A stretch of 64,000 bases of DNA from Terebella lapidaria (lineage: Eukaryota > Annelida > Polychaeta > Terebellida > Terebellidae), in assembly GCA_949152475.1 (NCBI GenBank), contig OX424563.1:26199001-26263000 (forward strand), given 5' to 3'. Positions 27,301-37,659 of this stretch are shown one piece after another. The translations under genes and the position numbers were made by a program. The notes beneath the pieces are model-generated. The model worked only from the letters and a program-made list of their open reading frames with translations, was not told where the DNA came from and searched no databases. Every line of letters starts with the position of its first letter. The first letter of the stretch is position 1.

Positions 27301-27609
27301 CTATGTACATGTGAATTTTCATGTTGATTGGAGCTGTTACTGTGCGCATGAATACATATAAACAAACCGGCCCTTTCTGGGAGTTTGCTTTCTGAGGAAT
27401 TCGCCAGGTGTCAGCAGCTAACAGTCAAATGCTTGTAGCGTTTGATCTATTCCAACAACATGTGCTGATTTTTAAATATTTTGTAGGTTATATATATATT
27501 GCCTCAACATACTGAAATTTTATGAAAATTGAAACATTTTGAAAGTGATTTCTCTCATAAAACGTTATAATGGAGTTAAATGGCAATCCTATATGTGTTC
27601 GTATACCTA
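24002..27609. repeat. Higher-order unit 7, truncated at the array edge (11 monomers)
   Basis: Eleven 147-bp monomers at 25030-26637, one more than standard. Identity to the other units stops after the phrase gtataccta at 27609, where units 1-6 continue with aaccgagg and this one with catcatgg. About 420 bp of the unit's tail is missing. The following DNA is unrelated, so this is the right-hand junction of the array. Confidence 0.92.
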
Positions 27610-28410
27610 CATCATGGCGGGTGATAAATTATATCTATTCCTCGACGTTACGGATGGAATTCGTAAATAATATTTAATATTACGAATATATTATTATTAC
27701 TTGAATAATCAGCACTGATCATCATGGTGCATATTTTGATAATGTACTGTCGAAACAGCACTGGAGTCCGTAATGTCACCGTAAATTCTACATAACATTT
27801 AAGTCGTGAGCGAAATCTACATAGATCTGATAAACCTAATATGACTTGTAGTCACTAATTTATTCATATATTTATTCCAAGGACTCGTGTGCATTCCTCC
27901 TCAATAACTGACATTTGCAAAAAGCATGATGCATTATCAGGTACAATTAATATAGGCCTACTACATGTATGGGTGTTTTCCTTGTTTTCATATTGAACAT
28001 ATATTCAGTGAAAAAAAATTAAACTAAATCAGTGAATAGCTAAGTTTGCACCAGATTTCATGACGTATTTCACATTTCTTTTGTGAAAATAACATAATAG
28101 CTTTGATGCTACGAAAGATGTTATGCCCAAAATACAGGAACGTAGACTCCCAAAATGGTAGACCTATCTTGCTGCACAACAGCAGTTGAAACTTCAGAGA
28201 ATGAACTACTTTAAAATGTTACCCAGTTGCTCAGGATGCATTTGAAATATGTTGTATTGTAACGATTTAGTGTGTTCTCGTTGTGTTCCTTTTCATGTGT
28301 TTTCTCTGCAGTACCTCTCGTTTTATGTGTCCGAACGCTAAAGACAATTATTGTTGAGACCTCTGCAATTCCATAATATTTCTGAGATAATAGAAGACCG
28401 AAGACATAAA
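27610..28410. other. AT-rich intergenic DNA next to the array
   Basis: Unique-looking AT-rich sequence immediately right of the array junction. I see no open frame with protein-like composition, no RNA gene and no inverted-repeat element here. Confidence 0.6.
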
Positions 28411-29560
28411 TTCAAAGATTGGGTTTTATTATCAATTCTAACGAGTATATACAAATACAGTGACCAGGTTTAGATTAATTCCCTAGGTTATAAAATCGTT
28501 ATCGAGTTACACCAGGTCCAGGTTGAGGAAAAAATCTTGTCAACATTAAGCTCCTCTGATAGGGTCGGCCTCGTCCTGTACTTGTGTCCAAGCGGAGGTC
28601 AGAAGTTCCAGCTCCACAAATCATCCGTATGTGAGCCAGAGAGTTGTTGCGTCGTGTGGAGGTCTTTTCAAGCGAGGTCGTCTCGCCACGGAGGTTACGT
28701 CTCCGGTTACGGGTCCACGTCTCCAGTTGCCATGGTTCTGATCGTTATGGATGCCAAGGAACTGGCCGTCACGTAGGCGTGCCTCTGCTCTGCAGATGCG
28801 AAGTAACCATCACTAGCAGAGACCTCGTCCTTGGCTGCAGAGTTACCGGTAGTATCAACTGCAGAGTTTGGGTATCTGCACATCTGAGTGTACTTCCCTC
28901 AGCTTCGCGGATGCAGATTCAATGTCAGTTGCAGAGACTGGGTGTCTCAGTTGATCTCCTTCAGTTCTACCTGTGTTTGCATAGAGGAAGAGTTGGCTTT
29001 GCCATGTGCTGTAACGCAAGCTGACCGGCGTTCATGAAATTGTAGGACTGAGGACTGAAGACTGGAGACCTGCATCCTTCCCATTGACATTTCCCAATAT
29101 CCCAAGTTGTGAGGGGTCTCAGTCTTGGCTTTACATGGGGAGGTCAGTCAATGCGGAGGCAGTCAAAGTCTACGTTCAGCTCTCACCAGCCCCGTAGGAA
29201 GCAGAACCATCTCAGGGTGAACGTCGGCCGTCGCCTTATCCCGACTGGGATATCTGATGGCTGTGGCCATCCTCTTCTATAGTTCTGCAGTTCAGGGGGT
29301 CGACCAGAAGTACTCCACTGCATGGAGTGTTTTCGCCTCTGCACACATGTACTATTGCCTCCGCAAGCACATGGACAACCTCTGCAAGCACATGGACAGT
29401 CTCTGTGGGGCTTATATGGAAATTGCATGGTTCTGCATGTCAGATTGTCACCTTATCTAGCTGGCTGAAAATGGAATCCAACTGTCTCGTGAAACACCAC
29501 GAGGTTGTGGACTTGTATAAAATGATTCGATCGAGGTAAATGAACGTCACATTTGTGGTA
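28411..29560. other. GC-richer unassigned island
   Basis: Base composition rises clearly relative to both flanks between about 28540 and 29460. The stretch is rich in words such as ctctgcag and ctgcagag and contains a short duplicated phrase (ctctgcaagcacatggac, twice near 29370-29400). Open frames on both strands are short and match nothing I recognise. A minus-strand AATAAA (plus-strand tttatt, 28425-28430) could end a minus-strand transcript crossing the island. A decayed retroelement or a non-coding RNA are both possible. Confidence 0.3.
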
Positions 29561-30429
29561 TGAAGCCATACGGACGGATCATCTTAATGTACCTATACAT
29601 ATTTTGAACGTTATGAAGTAATATCATGATACATCATCTTGAGTGTTACGACGTCTAAATGACCCTAGCTGAAAGTTATGCTATGAAAATGTACCTCTTT
29701 TGAACAACAGGGCATCCTCAGTACACATCATGATCACGTTGAATGAATGATCAGATGAAGACTTTTTTTCATTATCACAACTTTTGTGAAACATGAACAC
29801 TACTTAACTTCCCCCCTTTTTACCCTAATACGCATTCGTATCAAAGTCTGATATGAAAAAAATATTAATACATGACTGAAAGTTTCAGTCAGGAAATGTT
29901 GAAATTTGAATTCAACGACCTACTGGTATTAGTTTTAGCATTGAAAAGTCCATGGTATTGCCCTGCATGTACACTGAGTGATTGAAATGAATTAAGAATA
30001 TGGATAAACCAATGTAAGCAAAACTCCCAAACAAATCATCTTTATTTATTTATTGCAATCTTCCAATACACTGCTGACATATCACTTTACAGTACAATGA
30101 TCAGTCAACACAAACACATTACTGATAATTTCTCGAGGTACATCTCCTACTTTGAAATTCAACATGTTCAAGAGCACACTTCCAAAAGATACTCAAGGTC
30201 TGTCTGGGGTTCTGCTCCATTCAACCACAGTGAGATATCGTTTGTTTTGTCCTCATCTAAAAAAGACGTTTTCAGCCCTCTAGGGAATTACCTCTGTTTG
30301 ACGAGTACCACTTCTTTGGGAATGAATTACCATTTGTTTGCTTCTGTAGGCTCGTTTTCATTATTTTTGACATTTCATCATGTGATTTGAATTGTGCTGT
30401 CCAGACTTTGTCTCAATGTGGATCTGTGA

Positions 30430-30732
30430 TCAACATTCTACATTAATAATGTCACTGCAGTCCAAAGATTCATGACGATTATTCTTTGTGTCTTTTTGAA
30501 CGACTGTGCCTGTGGCAGTTATCTGAAGATTACTAGTTTCGTTGATCAAATCATCCACATTCATGAGTAGAGTTTGTTCTACCTCTACTACATCTGTCAT
30601 AGGTGCAATTCTTTGGGTATATGCATGTGATCTCACTTGTTTCATTTTGAAATCTTTTCCATGTTTCAGCATTGTGCATTTCATTCTTTCATTGTACTCT
30701 TTGATGGAGATCTCCGTTGAATCTGTTGACAT
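30430..30732 (-). CDS. Possible small protein or terminal exon, unrecognised
   Basis: A 100-codon minus-strand frame begins MSTDSTEISIKEYNERMK and ends in DIINVEC. It is hydrophilic, with no low-complexity bias and no membrane segment. Three overlapping AATAAA signals on the same strand (plus-strand 30041-30054) lie about 380 bases downstream, where a 3' UTR would end. That spacing is the main reason to list it. I recognise no domain. It could be the last exon of a gene whose upstream exons I cannot place, or a chance frame. An overlapping upstream minus-strand frame (30681-30923) in another phase has no better support. Confidence 0.22.
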   Translation of the reverse strand: MSTDSTEISIKEYNERMKCTMLKHGKDFKMKQVRSHAYTQRIAPMTDVVEVEQTLLMNVDDLINETSNLQITATGTVVQKDTKNNRHESLDCSDIINVEC

Positions 30733-31084
30733 TTGTTTGTTGGGAAATGATGTCTGGCTTTTTTTTCTGTTTGGAAATAATGTCTGGCACTTATCTGGAG
30801 ATCATTTTCATCATACTGACCGTTGTCCGAGAGGTATGGTTCTTTAAAGACCAGTCTGAGATTCGCATACTGTACACGTTCAATCGAATTCTTGGCTACA
30901 TCCATCGTAAGTAGCTTATACACGGACTTATATAACTCGCTGTCTTGCTATAGTGCCCTCCTTTTGCCTCAGAGGCGGTAACCTCGAGAACTCCTGCTCA
31001 GGAATGTCCTGCAATTGCCTCGATGTGTGAGAGGAAGATCGTCTGCGAGAAATTGGCGTTTGATGTTCTTTTTAAATTTATCTT

Positions 31085-31310
31085 GATAAAACGTCCTAAC
31101 GTGAAATTTTATTATGATGTCATGATGTGTGAAAATACCACAAAAAGACGTCTCAATGTAAAGAAAATATCATCACATTAACGTGATAAATATTATGACA
31201 AGACGCCATGTTGTGATAGGTTCACACGTTAGGACATCTTCTCATTATAATTTTTCACATTTGGACATTTTGTTGTGATAAATTTCACGTTAAGATGACT
31301 TGTTGTGACA
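31085..31310. repeat. Short inverted-repeat element (acgttaggac family)
   Basis: The phrase aacgtcctaacgtgaaatttt near 31090 recurs in inverted orientation as ataaatttcacgttaagatg near 31278 and as ttcacacgttaggacatctt near 31221. The words tgttgtgata and acgttaggac repeat between them. This looks like a small decayed palindromic or MITE-like element. No target duplication was identified. Confidence 0.5.
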
Positions 31311-31401
31311 TCTTCCTGAGTTTACCCTGTTGACGTAGTCTGCTACAAACAGTGAGGTTACGAAGAGTCAAAATTGAAGAGTCATTTCTTGAATATTACC
31401 T

Positions 31402-31661
31402 CTTCAAAATGACATATTTCATAAGAGTAAATGATCAGCATCCTAATACTGAAAAGAAAACAGGGGGTCACCGTGTTCGTTTCTTCTACATATCCAATCG
31501 AAATCACACACATTTACCTAAAATGACACAAATTATGGCATTTTTTCATCCATATTCACATCTTGCATCGTGTTTTCCATGCGAACGGATACGGTGACCC
31601 CCTATTTTCTTTTCAGTTTCAGGATGCTGAACAGTTACTCTATAAAATATATCATTTTGAA
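31402..31661. repeat. Fold-back inverted repeat with ~80-bp arms
   Basis: The left arm (31402-31481, from cttcaaaatgacatattt to gggggtcaccgtg) matches the reverse complement of the right arm (31582-31661) at roughly 85-90 percent, with a spacer of about 100 bp. The short frames across it (for example around 31352-31754) come from the palindrome and are not genes. Confidence 0.8.
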
Positions 31662-31951
31662 GCTCTAGATTATGTTGACACAGTTATTTATTTTAACAAA
31701 CTCTTTGACCCCCTCCCCTCACTGTTTGGAGTGGACTACCTTAAGACAATTTGAACAGGATATTTTCACAACAACATGTCTTGTTGTAAAAGTTGACACG
31801 TCAGGTCATGAACGAATAACAGGATATGTGGATGATCAAGGAATGCTGCCATAATTTGGTTTAGTCCATACTATAATTCATTACATTAGGCAGTTAGTAT
31901 AATATATAATTGTAGCCGGAATAAACCAGGAACACATGTGGTATGGAAGAT

Positions 31952-31957
31952 ATTTAT
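31952..31957 (-). promoter_or_regulatory. Candidate polyadenylation signal of FKBP3
   Basis: On the minus strand this reads AATAAA (plus-strand tttatt), 115 bases downstream of the FKBP3 stop codon. No A-tract remains just beyond it, as might be seen in a recent retrocopy. Confidence 0.5.
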
Positions 31958-32071
31958 TCGGGGACATCCACGTCAAAGAGACTTTCACAGATTCAACATG
32001 TAACATAACAGGACAGCGGTCTCTGAGGCTGGGTAAATTCCCCCTGAGCGATTCCCCAACTGAAATAAAAT

Positions 32072-32755
32072 TTAGTCAATCGAGAGCAGTTCAACTTCGA
32101 AAGTAAGTCTGGAATTCGGTGGAACTTTCCCGGGGATCCCCTTCTTCTCATAAGCCCACTCCGGTTCTATGACCAACTCTGCCTTTTCACCAACACTCAT
32201 GGTTTGTATTCCTTCATCCCAGCCTCGAATGACCTTTCCAATGCCGACCTTGAACTTGAGTGGCTGTGGTTTCTTGCCTCGCTTGACGGCAACTGTGTTG
32301 GTATCGAAGACGGTACCATCATCTAAAGTTCCTTTGTAGAAGCAGGAGACGGTGTCACCCTTTTTCGGGTAGTTCACCTTATCACCTTTCTTTACGACTC
32401 TCTTGCTGTATTTTGGAGGTCCTTGATCAACCTCCTTGACTTCAAGTTTCTGTGTCTTCTGGACGACTTGTTCGACCGATTTCTCGGCTGCGGCAGCAGC
32501 CGCGGTAGCTGCTGCTTCCTCTTCTTCCCCCTCCTTCTTGAAGGCTTTTGTTTCAAAGAGTTCCTTGTACGATGCGATGAGGTGGTCCTTCGTTGAGGAC
32601 TTTGTGATGTTCTTCAGAGTTCCCTTGAGCTTATGGTCCTTCTGGAATTGGAGGGAGGCATTTGCCTGGAGAAAGGTGACAAGGTCCTTCTTGCTGACTT
32701 CATCTCCCTTCAGTTGCTCATCGGTGTACGGGGGACTAGGTTCAGCTTCTGCCAT
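32072..32755 (-). CDS. FKBP3: FK506-binding protein 3 (FKBP25-type peptidyl-prolyl isomerase)
   Basis: The 227-residue product matches the vertebrate FKBP25 layout and length (human 224). An N-terminal basic tilted helix bundle spans residues about 5-75 (KKDLVTFLQ, HKLKG, KDHLIASY, LFETK). An acidic/poly-Ala linker (EEEE, AAATAAAAAA) follows, and then a C-terminal FKBP PPIase domain from about 110 (GPPKYSKRVVKKGD, FYKGTLDDGTVFDTN, FKVGIGKVIRGWDE, EPEWAY, LTFEVELLSID). The aromatic and acidic ligand-pocket residues of FKBPs are present. AYGKKG of vertebrates is AYEKKG here. Family members are nuclear, bind nucleic acid through the N-terminal bundle and isomerise prolyl bonds. The Met at 32755 is preferred over the in-frame Met at 32797 because it has a strong Kozak context (aaccATGgc) and aligns with the family start. 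The gene is intronless here, unlike vertebrate FKBP3, which suggests intron loss or an old retrogene. Confidence 0.93.
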   Translation of the reverse strand: MAEAEPSPPYTDEQLKGDEVSKKDLVTFLQANASLQFQKDHKLKGTLKNITKSSTKDHLIASYKELFETKAFKKEGEEEEAAATAAAAAAEKSVEQVVQKTQKLEVKEVDQGPPKYSKRVVKKGDKVNYPKKGDTVSCFYKGTLDDGTVFDTNTVAVKRGKKPQPLKFKVGIGKVIRGWDEGIQTMSVGEKAELVIEPEWAYEKKGIPGKVPPNSRLTFEVELLSID

Positions 32756-33329
32756 GGTTGCATGTGTACCTTCAAATAGATCATACATGACATACATGAA
32801 TAACGTATTCTCTTGGTGCTTTTGGATTGAAGGGTTTATGATTCAGATGTGACAACAGCCTACACATGATATACACTTGTACGAAATAAATTGTGCAGGC
32901 AAATCAGATACACGTGGAGGCAGACACAGCAGCAGACGTTTTTTTTTGTTTTTTGTTTTGCAGTGATCCCATCATCCCAGTGCAGGCCTACGTTTGTATT
33001 ATTCCCATTAACCATTATTATCTATTTTTGTTCACTGTCTAGTTACACCATACGCATTCGGTAGCAGTTCCATTCCACTCAGTTCAGGATGTGGGCCTAG
33101 ATGTGTGTCTTTTTCTGTTATTTTTCTACGTCTTCGTAAATTTGCTGGACTAGACTGAAACACACTGGATGAGACGGGACAGAGAAGTAGGCTGGAGACT
33201 CAAGGCATAACTGGGATTGGGTCTTGGGAGGGGAGGTGGGCCCATTCGTGATTTGCTACTTCTGTGATATGTTCGATTTTATAAATTTAAAGTACATGTG
33301 TATGAGGAATAAGATTCTGGAGTAACGGC

Positions 33330-34570
33330 CGACCATCAGGTCCATGTCCAAAGTTCAAGTCCCAGCCACTCCATAACGAGTCCTAGTTCCCATCCCAGCT
33401 GTAAGTCCTCTTCACAAGTCCAAAGTTCAAGTCCAGTAAACCCCTTTCCCGAGTTCCTAGTTCCCGTCCGAGTCAAACCGTAAGTCTCAAGCCAAGTATT
33501 GCCCATACAAAAGTCCCAGTCATGTCTCTCGTCTAAAGTTCCTGTATCCAGTCTCACGTCCTAGTCAAGACCTAAGTCCAACGTCCAAAGATTCATACCA
33601 AATCAAACCCCGAGCCCCAGACCAAGGCAATCTCCAAGTCACCGCCCAATGCCCCCATCCACAGTCGATGTCCAATCACAGTCGAGTCCCCATTTCTGTA
33701 TTGAGTCCCCCATCCCCTGTACAAGTCCCAGTCAAAATACAAATCCGCACCCCACTAAAGCCCGAAGCCGCCTTCCCAATTCCTTTTCTTAGTCCAGCTC
33801 CAAATCCTCATCCCGTATCCCCTCTCTCAAAGCCAAGCCCCAGTTTACCCTCAGTGCCCCATCCGAAGTCCCAATCCAAGTCATAAACCTAAGTGCCCTC
33901 ACCAAGTCTCATTTCCAGCCACGCCCTATTTCTCCATCAAAGCTGTCTCTTTGATTCCTTCCCAAGTCCTGGTCCAAATATCCCCATCTCGAAGTCAACT
34001 CCCACGCAAACCGCAAATCCAGCTCCAGTCTGAGTCAATCCCGATCTCATGTCCCTGAAGCTCAGTCAAGACCCGAAGACCAAAGTCCCATCCAAAGTCA
34101 AGCCCCAAGCCGGAATCTACATCCCCTGTCAAGTCCAAAGTCCCAGTCCAAATCAAGCCCCAAGTCCTCAATCGTAATGTGGCACTCATACCAGAATTGC
34201 CCGGCCCGAACCTTGTATCAAGTCTCACACCCCAAATCCCAGTCACATTCAAGCAAAAAGTCCCAATGAAGTCCAGTGTTGAGAGTACCCATCCCAAGAG
34301 TCCCAGTCCAAGTCAAGCCCCGAGCCTGAAGTCCCCAATCTTAAGTCCCACTCATGCCAGAATCCCCCGGCCCAAATCCTCGTATCAAGTCCCACAACCC
34401 AAATCCCAGCCACATTCAAGCAAAAAGTCCCAATGAAGTCTAAATTACCCATCCCAAGAGTCGCAGTCAAAGTCGAGCCCTAAGTCCAGAGTCTTCCAGT
34501 CCCCGTTCTATTTCAATTTTGGTCCTAGTCTCAGTCCTAGTCAAGGCTGATGTTCCTCTTCAGTCCCAAG
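33330..34570. repeat. Degenerate short-period repeat (agtccc-type) with a 167-bp secondary duplication
   Basis: About 1.2 kb of C-rich plus-strand DNA made almost entirely of variants of caagtccc and agtccca. Near the right end a longer register is visible: cattcaagcaaaaagtcccaa occurs at 34246 and again at 34413, a 167-bp step, with matching sequence on both sides. Open frames on both strands are Pro/Ser/Lys-rich or Trp/Gly/Leu-rich readings of the repeat and are not credible genes. It lies upstream of FKBP3. Confidence 0.85.
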
Positions 34571-34599
34571 TTCAAAGTTCTAGATACACACAGATTTAA

Positions 34600-36560
34600 A
34601 ATCATATAGTAAATTTGCTTTTACATATGTAGTACTACATCCACATATCTACAAGTGTGTAAACGGTAACGATTGTACGTGTATATCATAACTTATCACA
34701 GTACATGTATATTAGAAGGGGTGGAATATGTATACATGAATTACCAGATTACTGAGATACTGCAGACTAAAACCAAAATCTACTTAGGCCTACCCGTTAT
34801 ATATGTAGCTAAAGGCTTTGAGACGTAATATGCTTCAATTAAAAACGTTATGATTATTATATTCAACAACTAAATATTGGGGATCTAAAATCCCCCTAGA
34901 CTTTCAATAGCAATAATCTCTTCAGTATATTAGACCTTGTTAGCAAGAGCTATTCCATCTACCAGGTATATGTCATGAGGGATGATTTATGGTGACGCAA
35001 GTGGGTAGTACTAGTCTAGTTGGCCCCTATTTCGTGTATTATAGGCCTACATGTTAACTTTACGGTGTACGAGACTGGTCTAGTCAAATGAGAAATACTG
35101 GCATTTAGTTTTTACTACTTAATTATCCATGACATGCACTGATCTGGGAATAAACATTAACCAAAATCACACTTACAATATTCGATTGATAGACCATGGA
35201 TGCCACTGGGCGATATTGAAGCAAAATAATAATCATAACGTTTTTATGGAGGCAATATATTTCAATCATAACGTTGATGTAAATTTGTTTTGTATTGATC
35301 GAAAATGCTGTATGAACTATTTTTAGATTTCTATTTCTTTTGTATATAATTTTAAATTTATAGGAATTGTATAAAATAATCATGTAAAAATATTTCAACA
35401 AACGATCAAAGTGATTTTTATTCCGAGTAATTTATTGTCTTTGCATGGCACAGTTTTGAACACATTCTCCATTCGTTTTTGCTTCTTTTTTTTTGATCTT
35501 GACAGATTATTTTCATCCTAATGTGTTACCATCATAAACCTAGTACACTTTGAAATGACAATAATAAAAAACAGCCAAATAACAATTTTTTTAAACAAAA
35601 AACATTTCATCAGTGACCTTGGAGTCAGTGAAATGAACCTTTCCCCACTTGAATAAAATCGTGTGCGACTAATATCAAACAGTTACAGAACACACACACA
35701 AATACACAGATTATTCAATGGAAATGTTCTTGGGTGGAATTGATCAATATTATTCAATATAAAACATTGATAGTATTTTAATGCATGTTTTTTTTATCTA
35801 CAAATGACGGAAAGCGAAGTCCAAACAATGCCTTTGTTTTTCTAACAATTCACGACATCGAGGAAATATCAGAGATGATTTTCTTGAATATTACTTCTAG
35901 ATGAACATGTATGCAACTATAGATGCCGAAGACACAGGCAATCATAAAAGTTATGACTTCAAACAACGAACCACTATTTAATTTTTTGACGACAAGAGAT
36001 TTTGCACCAAGATTGCCATATATATTTTGTCGCCAAATTTCACATATAAATTTAAATTTATGAATATAAATTTACAAATATACATTCAAGGTCATGTTCA
36101 ATACATATTTGTGATATTGTAAAGAATGTATTCTCTCACTTCCAAACAACTTGACAGGACATGCCAACCAGTGAGTCGAAGTTTCCATCTTAGAATTTCA
36201 TAGCATATTACACACAACTTGAGTATAACATCAATAAAGGCTTGGCCATACATGTGTAGATGATATATTTTATAGCATCTTTGGGTGTTCAATGAATGCT
36301 TCATATGAGATTAAACATTGAGACAAAAGTACAGGCACAATTTAACAGTTCAAACACAAAGTATGGTCATAACCTATATAAAAGAACAACAATCTTTATT
36401 GACTAGCTTTAGTTGAATCAGGATATTTCAACGAAAAAATAAATCAACATTCTTTACTTAGGGAACAAATCGAGTGATGAACTTGAAGGTGGTTGATTTG
36501 TGTGTAAAACAAGTTTATAGATCATCCATTAAAATATGATAGATGGACACAATGCAACAG
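34600..36560. other. AT-rich intergenic DNA between FKBP3 and PRELID1
   Basis: No credible coding or RNA gene is visible. There is a weak inverted pair: aaaacgttatgattattat near 34844 and its complement near 35228. It is too short to call an element with confidence. Confidence 0.55.
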
Positions 36561-36565
36561 TAGAG

Positions 36566-36825
36566 ACTGTAAAAAGACAAATATTTGCAGCTAGAAATAT
36601 TTGCGGTGTTTATGTCCAGACAAATTTGTGGAGATTTAAGTTTGCGGACTTTAGCAGTCATGTGTATTATGTATATAGATTCAAGACAAAATATTTGTGG
36701 TCGATTTAATTTTGCGGATTTCGAGGTTTTTTTTTCCAACACCAAAATCAAATCAACCACAAATATTTGTCTTTTATATACATAATACAAATTAATTTGA
36801 TCGCAAATACTTGTCTTTTTACAGT
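36566..36825. mobile_element. MITE-like element with 23-bp terminal inverted repeats (260 bp)
   Basis: The left end actgtaaaaagacaaatatt (36566 onward, arm to 36588) and the reverse complement of the right end (36803-36825) differ at one position in 23. The interior repeats aaatatttg(c/t)gg and ttaa(t/g)tttgcgga on both strands, and catgtgtattatgtatatag has an inverted partner, so most of the element can fold on itself. No open frame of interest. Target duplication not resolved. Confidence 0.75.
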
Positions 36826-37344
36826 ACATCTGTTCAAGTCAAGCGACAACATATCACTATATAATGAGATGATGATCCCTGACAGTTATGGCACAGAAAA
36901 CCATGAGAGTAAATGTGGCAAGCTGCACGTCCGTTGAGAATTTTTTATCCATAACATATGGCACAAAAACTGTAGCATACACATAACTGTAGAGACGAAT
37001 ATTTTTCATTCCGTCCGGACACTGTACAAAATATTATTGAGAATACACACACAACAAAATATATTGAAAGCATTCCATCATCTTGAATAAAGAGATATGG
37101 GACAAACAGTAATGTACACTTCATTCACAATTTCGAATTGAGAAAAAAAAACTTCACAAAACTCATTAATTCATTCAGCCAACTAAATGCAGCATATATA
37201 TTCACCATCATAAATTCATTATCTACCTCTCAAGCACGAATATAAGTAGGTTGTACAACCTTTCAGCACCATACAATAACATACATGTAACAAACGTGAC
37301 ACCGCACGATCATACAAAACATAGGATACAAAACAGTCAACAAA

Positions 37345-37659
37345 TCACGATATAACAATCCCTTTTTTCGCCAGAGTCTTTGCTGCTTTTTGTTGAGCTT
37401 TTTCCTTCAGTTTTTCTTTGCTGAAGTTGCCGAGGACGACGGTTTGCTCTGGAATTGGTTCTGGGACGTACAACTTGGTCAGGACGTGTTCGAACCCCTT
37501 GACTGCCTTCGTGGCATTCTTGCGGAATCTGTCGACGCCAAAAGCGATGAGTGCGCGGGAAAAACCGAATAAGCTGCTGTTGATCCAAGCCTCTCTTTCA
37601 CATTCGGTCCAACCCTTGTTGTCCGTACTTGGACGGTATACACACTTCTCCTCCACAAA
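37345..37659 (-). CDS. PRELID1: PRELID1 coding exon 3
   Basis: 315 nt, entered through acceptor ttgccag|tttgtg in phase 0. It encodes FVEEKCVYRP..., GWTECEREAWINSSLFGFSRA and a basic C-terminus rich in Lys and Ala, then the stop. The frame is continuous from the acceptor to the stop. Confidence 0.92.
   Translation of the reverse strand, partial: FVEEKCVYRPSTDNKGWTECEREAWINSSLFGFSRALIAFGVDRFRKNATKAVKGFEHVLTKLYVPEPIPEQTVVLGNFSKEKLKEKAQQKAAKTLAKKGIVIS

Larger units (their letters stand above)
1..27609. repeat. Tandem array of seven ~3.9-kb higher-order units
   Basis: The same sequence recurs head to tail. Taking the first base of the window as phase zero, units begin at 1, 4136, 8031, 11952, 15869, 20228 and 24002. 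The repeat is lost abruptly after 27609, so the seventh unit lacks its last few hundred bases, and the array continues beyond the left edge. Units are nearly identical, differing by a few substitutions, homopolymer lengths (poly-T of about 29-33, poly-C of 10-16) and whole-monomer changes in an internal 147-bp minisatellite. The small open frames that recur in every unit run through poly-T or AT-rich DNA, match no known family and look like non-coding by-products. Near-identity implies recent amplification or homogenisation of whole units. Confidence 0.97.

Noticed and set aside
28537-29024. Overlapping frames in the GC-richer island (79 and 126 codons)
   Set aside because: No recognised domain, overlapping in different phases, and explained by reduced stop frequency in GC-richer DNA. 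Kept only as an unassigned island.
32436-32852. 138-codon plus-strand frame over FKBP3
   Set aside because: Antisense shadow of the FKBP3 coding sequence.
34179-34470. Pro/Ser-rich and Trp/Gly-rich frames in the agtccc repeat
   Set aside because: They translate the degenerate repeat in various frames.
34844-35247. Inverted words aaaacgttatgattattat about 400 bp apart
   Set aside because: Only about 20-30 bp match in AT-rich DNA, with no target duplication. Not enough to call an element.
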